Source: Rhizobiales bacterium CCH3-A5 (GTDB taxonomy: Bacteria > Pseudomonadota > Alphaproteobacteria > Rhizobiales > Beijerinckiaceae). From it: a stretch of DNA of 21,249 nucleotides. The stretch's first letter is position 1. Every line of letters begins with the position of its first letter. This document shows, piece after piece, positions 15,118 through 21,249 of the stretch. The stretch is taken from contig LSIB01000050.1 in assembly GCA_001556025.1 (NCBI GenBank), positions 1 to 21,249 on the forward strand, given 5' to 3'. The position numbers were made by a program, and so were the translations under genes. A model generated the notes under the pieces. It was not told the DNA's origin and did not search any database. It was given only the letters and a program-made list of their open reading frames with translations.

Positions 15118-15146
15118 GTAACCGCGTTTCCATAGACCGCGAACTC
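15118..15146 (+). promoter_or_regulatory. SigF-type promoter upstream of msrPQ
   Basis: GTAACC (15118-15123), 16 bases, then CGAACTC (15140-15146). A leader of roughly 95-100 bases precedes ATG 15250; it holds a tiny ATG-TGA frame at 15198 (MSTRPI) of unknown meaning. In Caulobacter an msrP (yedY) homologue is, from memory, among the SigF targets, which fits. No other gene is visible in 14988-15249. Confidence 0.82.
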
Positions 15147-15249
15147 TCCTTCGAAGGGACGCCGATCCGTTCTTTGCCCGCTTGTTGCGGGGACAACATG
15201 AGCACGCGACCGATCTGAAATCGATCGCTCGCATACCGGAGCAAAATCC

Positions 15250-16194
15250 ATGCTGATCCGCCGCCCGTCCGATGTTTCACCTTCGGAAATCACCTCGAAG
15301 GGCATCTATCTCAGCCGGCGGGGCTTCCTGGCCGCAGCGTCTGCCCTCGCGATCACGCCTGCGCTTCCAGGTCGCGTTGCAGCCAATCCGCTCTCTTCGG
15401 CGAAAAGCCCGCTCTCCACCGGAGAGACGCTGACCTCGCGCAAGGACATCACGACCTACAACAACTTCTACGAGTTCGGCACTGACAAGAGCGATCCGGC
15501 GGCCAAGGCACACAGACTCACGACAAAGCCGTGGCGCGTGAAGATCGACGGCCTCGTCGGGCGTCCGACCGAGTTTCTTCTGGAGGATTTGCTGAAGGGC
15601 ATCGCTCTCGAAGAGAGAATCTACCGCCACCGCTGCGTCGAGGGCTGGTCGATGGTCGTTCCGTGGGTCGGTTTTCCGCTGTCTGAAATCCTGAAGCGGG
15701 TGGAGCCGCTGGGCAGCGCCAAATTCGTGGCGTTCGAGACGCTGGTTCGACCAGAGGAGATGCCGGGCCAGCGGTCTGCTTTCCCTGCTCTGCCATGGCC
15801 GTATGTCGAGGGCTTGCGCCTCGATGAAGCCATGCACCCGCTCACCATCCTGGCCGTCGGCCTCTACGGCGAGACCCTGCCGAATCAGAACGGCGCGCCA
15901 CTTCGCCTCGTCGTCCCGTGGAAATACGGCTTCAAAGGCATCAAGTCGATCGTGCGGATCAGCCTCGTCGAGAAGCAGCCCGGAACCTCCTGGGAGCGTC
16001 AAAACCCGCGCGAATACGGCTTCTATTCGAACGTGAACCCGGACGTTGACCATCCGCGCTGGACCCAGAAGACCGAGCGGCGGATCGGAGAAAGTGGGCT
16101 TTTCACGAAGCGGCGCGCGACCCTACCTTTCAACGGATACGCCGAGCAGATCGCCCATCTCTATGCCGGCATGGACCTTCGGAAGGACTATTGA
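15250..16194 (+). CDS. msrP: Protein-methionine-sulfoxide reductase catalytic subunit MsrP (YedY)
   Basis: A 314-aa periplasmic molybdenum enzyme. It has a Tat signal ([19 protein letters not shown], about 26-45) and the sulfite-oxidase-type molybdopterin fold. The Mo-ligating cysteine is C129 in [20 protein letters not shown]. Other family marks are [27 protein letters not shown], and [18 protein letters not shown]. It reduces methionine sulfoxide in periplasmic proteins using electrons from MsrQ. The start at 15250 has GGAG 8 bases upstream. msrQ follows after one base. The SigF promoter upstream suggests induction by metal or oxidative stress. Confidence 0.95.
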   Translation: MLIRRPSDVSPSEITSKGIYLSRRGFLAAASALAITPALPGRVAANPLSSAKSPLSTGETLTSRKDITTYNNFYEFGTDKSDPAAKAHRLTTKPWRVKIDGLVGRPTEFLLEDLLKGIALEERIYRHRCVEGWSMVVPWVGFPLSEILKRVEPLGSAKFVAFETLVRPEEMPGQRSAFPALPWPYVEGLRLDEAMHPLTILAVGLYGETLPNQNGAPLRLVVPWKYGFKGIKSIVRISLVEKQPGTSWERQNPREYGFYSNVNPDVDHPRWTQKTERRIGESGLFTKRRATLPFNGYAEQIAHLYAGMDLRKDY

Positions 16195-16195
16195 G

Positions 16196-16870
16196 ATGGC
16201 GAGAACAACACCCCCCGTCGCGCTCTCAAGCGCGAAGGCGGCATGGTCGAAGTTTGCACGACCGGCCCTTTACTGGGTAGGCCTCATCCCCGCCGGCTGG
16301 GCCTTCTACCAGGGCTTCACCGATCAGCTCGGCGCCGAGCCGATCAAGACGCTTGAGCAGATCCTGGGGCTATGGGCGCTCCGCTTTCTGGTGCTCGGGC
16401 TGACGATCACGCCTTTGCGGCAGATCGCCAAGGTAAACCTTCTGCGCTACCGCCGCGCCCTCGGTCTTCTCGCATTCTTCTACGCTGCCATGCATCTCGG
16501 GGTGTATGTGCTGCTCGATCAGAGCCTCGATCTCGGTGCGATCTGGGCTGACATCGTCAAACGCCCCTACATCACCGTCGGCATGTTCGCCTTCCTCGTC
16601 CTCGTGCCCCTTGCGATCACATCCAATAACACGATGATCCGCCGGATGGGTGGGGCCGCGTGGGCGAAGCTGCACAAACTGGTCTATGTCGCGGTGCCGG
16701 CGGTCGCGATCCACTTCATCATGGTGGTCAAGGCATGGCCCCTGGAGCCTCTGGTCTATGCCGCTTTGATAGCCGCGCTGCTGGGCTACCGCGTCGTTCG
16801 TTATTTCCAGGCAAAAAGTCCGAGCCTGCAAAAGCAGGCGCGCGGCGCTACCGTACAGGCTGGACTTTAA
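16196..16870 (+). CDS. msrQ: MsrQ, heme-b membrane subunit of the methionine sulfoxide reductase
   Basis: A 224-aa inner-membrane protein of the ferric-reductase-like transmembrane family. About six helices are visible, with histidines placed for heme binding: AAMHLGVYVLL, AKLHKLVYVAVPAVAIHFIM. Conserved FLVLGLTITPLRQI and RYRRALGLLAFFYA are present. It takes electrons from the quinone pool or a cytosolic flavin reductase and passes them to MsrP. It starts one base after the msrP stop (TGAGATG). The C-terminus is slightly extended and polar. Confidence 0.94.
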   Translation: MARTTPPVALSSAKAAWSKFARPALYWVGLIPAGWAFYQGFTDQLGAEPIKTLEQILGLWALRFLVLGLTITPLRQIAKVNLLRYRRALGLLAFFYAAMHLGVYVLLDQSLDLGAIWADIVKRPYITVGMFAFLVLVPLAITSNNTMIRRMGGAAWAKLHKLVYVAVPAVAIHFIMVVKAWPLEPLVYAALIAALLGYRVVRYFQAKSPSLQKQARGATVQAGL

Positions 16871-17292
16871 AGTGCTCGGCTGCAGCTCACGATTGCCATC
16901 TAAGAGTCCTCTCTGATTGGGGTCGTTGAGGTCAAGCTGCTCGTTCTGCTCTCCCTGTCTTGGCTTCTCCGGCTCGTGTCGCCCCATGGGTCACACGCTT
17001 CTCTTCGCGGTCGGCGCTGGGCCGCCGCATGATGGGGTCAGGAGGGCGAGGCGTCTCAATCTGTTTCACGCCCTTGGGGTTTTTGCGCCAGGTTCTGGAC
17101 TGTCAACGTGATCGCCTTGCCCATCGTCCCCACGGGAACGATCCGGTTCACCCTTTCCAGATCATGTGTGGTGTTTGGTCCTCCCGTTTCGGCCCTGCGG
17201 CGTCATGCTGCAGCCATGGCGCCATTAGCTTCCAAGTTGGCGCGACTGCCTGAGGCGGTTCAGAACGGCGTAAGATATAGCTCCCGGACAAG
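16871..17292. other. Gene-poor junction between copper island and mobilization genes
   Basis: There is no confident gene in these 422 bases. On the minus strand an open stretch from about 17207 to 17056 reads ETGGPNTTHDLERVNRIVPV then GTMGKAITLTVQNLAQKPQG. It looks protein-like but has no credible start, so it may be the tail of a lost gene. A 31-codon frame from GTG 17151 is the only part with a possible start. The region marks the boundary between plus-strand msrPQ and the convergent traA/DUF6118 unit and is a likely recombination junction. Confidence 0.4.
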
Positions 17293-17769
17293 TCATAATC
17301 GCAACGAGGATACGGCCAACAGCGCAGCTGCCGTTCCAATGACGACTCCACCAACACCGAACCAGATTTGCCGCCGCCAGTGAGCTTGCTTTGTCAACGC
17401 CTCGCCGACAATCCCCGCCAGATGCATCCGCTCGCGTTTGAGCGCATCGGCCTCATCCCGCATCAGCCGCGCTGCCTCGGCGAACGCATCCGCCCCGGCC
17501 CGCCCGATCGCCCGGCCGTGCTGCTCGGGCGTCATCTTCAACGCTGGATGGTCCTGGATCGCAACGATACGGGCCTCGACCTGGGTCAGCACCTTGACGA
17601 CGGCTCCCAGCGTCGGCGTGTAGTCGGTCACCCGCGTCGCCCCCTCGACGATCGCCGGTAACGCTTCGACCGCCTGGCGCAGGGTTGCGACCTCAGCTTG
17701 CAGCGTGGCGAACGCCTGCGCCGCATCATCCTCACCGGGCTCATTTCGATCGTCGTCCGTCACGCTCAC
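17293..17769 (-). CDS. DUF6118 family protein, probably C-terminally shortened
   Basis: A 158-aa protein encoded behind traA, with a GTG start overlapping the traA stop (GTGA). A charged, coiled-coil-prone N-terminus (AAQAFATLQAEVATLRQAVE) and the segment ALKMTPEQHGRAIGRAGADA are followed by one membrane helix (about 136-155, IWFGVGGVVIGTAAALLAV). It then stops after SSLRL. Proteins of this type are regular neighbours of Ti-type relaxase genes; from memory they usually carry a further 80 or so residues after the helix, so this one is likely truncated at the junction region. Function is unknown; membrane attachment and the operon suggest a role in transfer. Confidence 0.78.
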   Translation of the reverse strand: MSVTDDDRNEPGEDDAAQAFATLQAEVATLRQAVEALPAIVEGATRVTDYTPTLGAVVKVLTQVEARIVAIQDHPALKMTPEQHGRAIGRAGADAFAEAARLMRDEADALKRERMHLAGIVGEALTKQAHWRRQIWFGVGGVVIGTAAALLAVSSLRL

Positions 17770-20700
17770 CGCTCCATACCCTTGTCGCGCTCGCGGACGT
17801 GCATCTCGGCCTCGGGCTCGCGCGCCGCCTTACCCTGACCTGTCTTGCCAGGGCCAGCTTCCAAGCCCCGCGCGGCAGCCTCTCGCTGAACCCGGCGCTG
17901 CCGCTCGCGATCCATGCCGGCGACGAGCTGCGCGGCACGCGCCGGCCCACTCATCTCAGCCATGGCGCGCTGGCTCAGGCTCTCATGCTTGAGCACTGAG
18001 GCCATCTCCAGCGTGGATCCCGGCCTGGCCTTGTCCATGGCGGTCCCGGCTGTCCGCAGCGCCAGTTTCTGATGCTCGAGCACTGGCAGATCGGCGGCGC
18101 GCATGCGGGCGGCGTCTTGATACGCGCGGGCATAGCCCTCGACGGCCGCCAGAAGCTGCACGCGCGCCGCGGCAGAGCCCGACGATGGGGCGCCTATGCT
18201 CGAACCACCCGACCGCTCCGGCGCCGCGCTAGCCCGCTCCTGCGACTCGCCACGACCCGCTCCGAGTTTGAGGCCGGCGAACATGCTGCGCTTCGCCGCC
18301 GGCGCCTCTGACGCCCCGCCAGCCGGCTGATCCCCTTGCCGGCCGGCAGAGCGGTCCTGCGCCTCGCCGCGATCACCACGCCGATCGGCAGCCGGCACGT
18401 TTGCACCGGATTCCCGCGCAAGATCCCCGCGCGGTTTTTCGCCGCCCGGCCGCTGCCGCCCCTGCCCGTCGCCGCGCTCGACCTCGATCTCGATCTCGCT
18501 CTTCACCCCGAACCGCTCGGCGATGCCCCGCCGCTCGGCAAAGCTCTGCGCATAATCCAGCGTGGTCTCCTTCGACCCGTCGCGGCCGAGCCGAGCCGCA
18601 AGCGACTCCATCCCGCCTTTGAACTCGTCCTTGCCGGCATAGAGCGTCGCCTGATCGCGATGACGCGTCATGGACACGTAGGTCAGATGCCGGTCCATCG
18701 TGCCCGACGCCATGACGAAGGCGCGATCGACCGTCGCGCCTTGCGTCTTGTGGATCGTGGTTGCGTAGCCGTGATCGAACGCGGCATAGTTGCTCGTCGA
18801 GAGCAACACCGCGCGTTGTTCCCCCAGATCGCGCGCGGGTCCGTCGAGCCGGGCCGTGATGCGGCCCGGCTCGACGGACGACACGGTCCCGAGCATGCCG
18901 TTCTTGACGCCAAGCTCGCGGTTGTTCTCCAGGAACACGATGCGATCGCCGGGAGCGAAGGAGCGCTTGCCGTCATTGGTTTCAAACACCTGCTCGCGCC
19001 CAAGGCGACCGTGCTCCCCCTCCCCGCGCGCCAGGTCGCCGCGCTCCTGCCGCGCCGCACGGATATCGGCATTTAGCGCCCGGACATCGACACGCCGATG
19101 CGCTATCGCGACGCGCGAATCCTCGGGCCGCTCAGTGGCATCGGCCATGTAGTCGGCGACGATCGCCGCCCGCGCCGTGTCGCGCGTCTCGCTGAACTGG
19201 ATGCCACCGCGCTCGGCGTAAGCAGCCAATCCCTCGCCCGTCCGGTGCCGGGCAAAATCGCCTGACGCTTCGCGCTGCCAGCCCTCGCGCTGTCGGCGAA
19301 TGTCCTGCAGCTCGGCGAACCCGACCCGTTGCGCGATCGCGCGGAACGGCGCGCCGGCGCCGATCGCCTGCAACTGTTCCTGGTCCCCGACCATGACGAG
19401 CTTCGCACCCGTGCGCTCGGCTTCCGCCACGAACCGCGCAAGCTGACGCGATCCGACCATGCCGGCCTCGTCGATCACCATGACGTCTTTGGGACCAAGC
19501 TCGCCGCGCCCGGCCCTCCAGCCATGCTCCCACGACGCCAGCGTCCGCGAGCTGATCCCCGACGCCTCCTCCAGGCCCTCAGCCGCCTTGCCCGACAAGG
19601 CCGCGCCATGAACCGCATAGCCCTGCCGCTCCCAGGCATCTCGCGCGGCGGCCAGCATCGTGCTCTTGCCGGCGCCGGCCAGCCCGACCACGACCGCGAT
19701 CTGCTCGCCGCCGGTGACATGCTCCACCGCCCGGCGCTGCTCGTCGCTCAGACCTGCACCGTCGATCGCAACATCCCGATCGGATTCCGACAGGACGCCG
19801 CGCGCCACCTGGCCGGCCGTGTCAGCCGTTACCCCACGCCGAATCGCGCCATCCTGCACGGCAAGCGCCGCATCGACATGAGCGCCATCGACACCATGCG
19901 AACGGGCCTCGTTCATCCGCATCGCCCCGTCCGCCATCCCACGCTCGAGCGCCACCATCTCCTTTGTCGAGTAGCGCGCCAGCGTGATCTCGCCGTTCTG
20001 ATCGACCCGCTCCGCCTGAAGCTCGACCAGGGCGTCTGACGCCATCACCTTGGCGAACGCCGCCTGGAACGCGTCAGGCTGATCAATCGACCGATGCAAC
20101 GCCCGCGCCACATCATGCCGGTCGAACACGCTCTTCTCGCCCGTGATCAGCGTCAGAACCTGCTCGGGCTTCTCGGCGATCAGATCGGCATTGCGCCGCG
20201 CCGCATCCCCATCGAGTCGGGTCCGCGATACCTCCACCCCGCGCCGTTCCATCTGGGTGGCAAACACCCCCATATGCTCGGTCGGCTCGATCTCCAGCCC
20301 GCGCTCCTGATGCGAGCGATGATCGATCCGGACATCCAACCCCGCCGCCGCCAGCCGCTCGTTGGCGACCTGCTCCCAGGACTGTCGGATTTCTCGCATC
20401 TGCATCGAGGAGGTCGGCAGCCCCTGCGACAGAAGCCACTTGTTCTCCCGCTCGATCGAGGTCTTGTCCAAGAACCCGTCCGAGCCGACAGCCCGCACCG
20501 TCATCAACAGATGCGCATGGTGATTGCGCACATCCGTCTCACCATGCGGAGAATGGATCGCGACATCGACCGCCGTCCCATACCGATCGGCCAATCCCTG
20601 CGCGAACGACCTCGTCGCCTCCAGCCGCTCTTCCGCACTCAGCTCATGCGGCAAGGCGATCTCGAACTCCCGCGCAACGCGAGCATCCTTTCGCCCCTCG

Positions 20701-20930
20701 GCCGCCTCGGCCGCATTCCACAATGTCGCCCGATCTTTCGCCCATTCAGCATCCGACCCGCGCGGTAACACGATCTCCGAATGCTCCACCCCGCCCCGCC
20801 TGGTAAAATCATGCGTGACGCCATCGCGCTCGTTGGTCAGCCGTTCGCCTGCGCGATAAGCCGCAGCCGCGACCGCGCTGCGGCCGGCACCACGGCTGAT
20901 CGGCTTCATGCTGAGATGGTAGATCGCCAA
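17766..20930 (-). CDS. traA: Ti-type conjugative relaxase TraA (MobA/MobL relaxase plus RecD-like helicase)
   Basis: A 1054-aa DNA-processing enzyme for conjugative transfer. The N-terminal MobQ relaxase (1-230) has catalytic Tyr25 (AAAAYRAGERL), the same position as RSF1010 MobA, and the metal-binding histidines around 126-140 (HSPHGETDVRNHHAHLLMT). A RecD/TraI-like helicase follows: Walker A GLAGAGKST (416-424), Walker B DEAGM (487-491), GDQEQLQAIG (515-524) and the C-terminal YATTIHKTQG (722-731). A low-complexity Gly/Arg/Glu linker (about 810-890) leads to a helical tail. The start is TTG 20930, chosen because MAIYHLSMKP is the family's N-terminus. It nicks oriT and unwinds the transferred strand. 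It is slightly shorter than Agrobacterium TraA (about 1100) but intact. Confidence 0.95.
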   Translation of the reverse strand: MAIYHLSMKPISRGAGRSAVAAAAYRAGERLTNERDGVTHDFTRRGGVEHSEIVLPRGSDAEWAKDRATLWNAAEAAEGRKDARVAREFEIALPHELSAEERLEATRSFAQGLADRYGTAVDVAIHSPHGETDVRNHHAHLLMTVRAVGSDGFLDKTSIERENKWLLSQGLPTSSMQMREIRQSWEQVANERLAAAGLDVRIDHRSHQERGLEIEPTEHMGVFATQMERRGVEVSRTRLDGDAARRNADLIAEKPEQVLTLITGEKSVFDRHDVARALHRSIDQPDAFQAAFAKVMASDALVELQAERVDQNGEITLARYSTKEMVALERGMADGAMRMNEARSHGVDGAHVDAALAVQDGAIRRGVTADTAGQVARGVLSESDRDVAIDGAGLSDEQRRAVEHVTGGEQIAVVVGLAGAGKSTMLAAARDAWERQGYAVHGAALSGKAAEGLEEASGISSRTLASWEHGWRAGRGELGPKDVMVIDEAGMVGSRQLARFVAEAERTGAKLVMVGDQEQLQAIGAGAPFRAIAQRVGFAELQDIRRQREGWQREASGDFARHRTGEGLAAYAERGGIQFSETRDTARAAIVADYMADATERPEDSRVAIAHRRVDVRALNADIRAARQERGDLARGEGEHGRLGREQVFETNDGKRSFAPGDRIVFLENNRELGVKNGMLGTVSSVEPGRITARLDGPARDLGEQRAVLLSTSNYAAFDHGYATTIHKTQGATVDRAFVMASGTMDRHLTYVSMTRHRDQATLYAGKDEFKGGMESLAARLGRDGSKETTLDYAQSFAERRGIAERFGVKSEIEIEVERGDGQGRQRPGGEKPRGDLARESGANVPAADRRGDRGEAQDRSAGRQGDQPAGGASEAPAAKRSMFAGLKLGAGRGESQERASAAPERSGGSSIGAPSSGSAAARVQLLAAVEGYARAYQDAARMRAADLPVLEHQKLALRTAGTAMDKARPGSTLEMASVLKHESLSQRAMAEMSGPARAAQLVAGMDRERQRRVQREAAARGLEAGPGKTGQGKAAREPEAEMHVRERDKGMER
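18839..18879. repeat. Perfect 17-bp inverted repeat inside traA
   Basis: GTCCGTCGAGCCGGGCC and its exact complement are separated by 7 bases (gtgatgc). They lie within the helicase part of traA, encoding SSVEPGRITARLDGP. A perfect stem this long is not expected by chance, and the mRNA or single-stranded transfer DNA should fold there. Confidence 0.85.
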
Positions 20931-20968
20931 TTCGCGGATTCCAGTTCGCGATCACGGTATCAGGCGCT

Positions 20969-21000
20969 GAGTTGTGCAACAACTCGTAAGTGCGCACTTA
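20969..21000 (+). other. oriT: Candidate origin of transfer (oriT, nic region)
   Basis: A perfect 7-bp inverted repeat, GAGTTGT-gca-ACAACTC (20969-20985), is followed at once by GTAAGTGCGC (20986-20995). The RSF1010/IncQ nic region has the same plan: a hairpin directly 5' of GGTAAGTGCGC, with cleavage around the end of that motif. Here the motif is part of a 14-bp palindrome, TAAGTGCGCACTTA (20987-21000). It lies between divergent traA and a mobilization gene, the usual site of oriT for MobQ relaxases. By analogy the nick falls near 20994/20995 on the plus strand; the exact bond is not resolved. The rest of 20931-21194 shows no gene. Confidence 0.72.
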
Positions 21001-21194
21001 AAGCATCATCCGCTACGCTCCTGACGCTTCTCGTGGTCCGCTTGCGGCACGCTTTGTGCTAGAGCGATCGGTGGCGGGATTGGCATGTCGTGTCGTGTTA
21101 GCTTGGCTCGAACCGTTCCAATCTTTGCGCGCGGGGTTGGCTCGCCTCAGTGTCGCCGTTAGAATCGAGCGCTCACTCTGACGGAGACACGCCG

Positions 21195-21249
21195 ATGGCG
21201 AGACGATCGATCGAGGAGCGGCTGGCCCAGCTCGACGCCCAGCGCAAAA
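21195..21249 (+). CDS. Mobilization accessory protein (MobC/TraC-like), N-terminal fragment
   Basis: The first 18 codons of a gene running off the right edge: MARRSIEERLAQLDAQRK. A ribosome site, GGAG, lies about 8 bases before ATG 21195. It is divergent from traA across the candidate oriT. The charged helical start resembles small mobilization proteins paired with MobA/TraA relaxases. With so little sequence the family name is tentative. Confidence 0.55.
   Translation, partial: MARRSIEERLAQLDAQRK

Noticed and set aside
15001..15305. Minus-strand open frames upstream of msrP
   Set aside because: They overlap the SigF promoter and msrP start, have no ribosome site and no recognisable protein features.
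16824..16839. GCCTGC-AAAA-GCAGGC hairpin near the msrQ end
   Set aside because: It lies inside the coding sequence, has only 6 bp and no T-run; not a convincing terminator.
18336..19076. Long plus-strand frames opposite traA (also 19329-20039 and 20094-20768)
   Set aside because: They are antisense shadows of a well-supported relaxase gene in GC-rich DNA, with no domain features of their own.
1..21249. CRISPR arrays, tRNA or rRNA genes
   Set aside because: I saw no regularly spaced repeats and no recognisable tRNA or rRNA sequence on either strand.

Overview
The window is high-GC alphaproteobacterial DNA, most likely from the Hyphomicrobiales (Rhizobiales). This is inferred from the Ti/RSF1010-type TraA relaxase with its DUF6118 partner, the SigF-NrsF sigma/anti-sigma pair, and a Cus-type efflux operon like those on rhizobial-type plasmids. 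It looks like a copper (possibly silver) resistance island built into a mobilizable element and cut by insertion sequences. I cannot name a species.

Layout. 1-572 is the end of an IS66-family element (tnpA, and the start of tnpB running off the left edge). 663-4542 is a minus-strand block. In transcription order it holds a Cys/Met-rich small periplasmic protein, a multicopper oxidase reduced to its two ends (pseudogene), a DUF411 protein, a 37-aa membrane peptide, a TlpA-like thioredoxin, the ECF sigma factor SigF, its anti-sigma NrsF, and a CusF-like copper-binding protein. A complete IS3-family (IS407-type) element at 4634-5870, with a CAAT target duplication, separates this block from a plus-strand block. 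That block (6117-14987) holds two small unknown proteins, a second Cys/Met small protein, a YtkA/FixH-like protein, a TolC-CusB-CusA tripartite efflux operon, a second CusF-like protein, a 46-aa membrane peptide and a multi-pass membrane protein. msrP-msrQ (15250-16870), which repairs periplasmic methionine sulfoxide, follows. After a gene-poor junction (16871-17292) come DUF6118 and traA on the minus strand. A candidate oriT lies upstream of traA, and a divergent mobilization gene starts at the right edge.

How it may work together. CusABC with CusF would export periplasmic copper; the DUF411 and TlpA proteins would handle metal and thiols, and MsrPQ would repair oxidised methionines. No CueR, CusRS, CopRS or CsoR gene is visible. 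The only regulator is SigF-NrsF. Four sites in the window match GTAACC-N16-CGAACTC exactly: upstream of cusF, of sigF itself, of the 85-aa protein at 6117, and of msrPQ. This appears to be a compact, mobile SigF regulon joining copper handling to methionine repair. The sigF reading frame seems broken near its N-terminus, so the system may be impaired, rely on a host SigF, or contain a sequence error.
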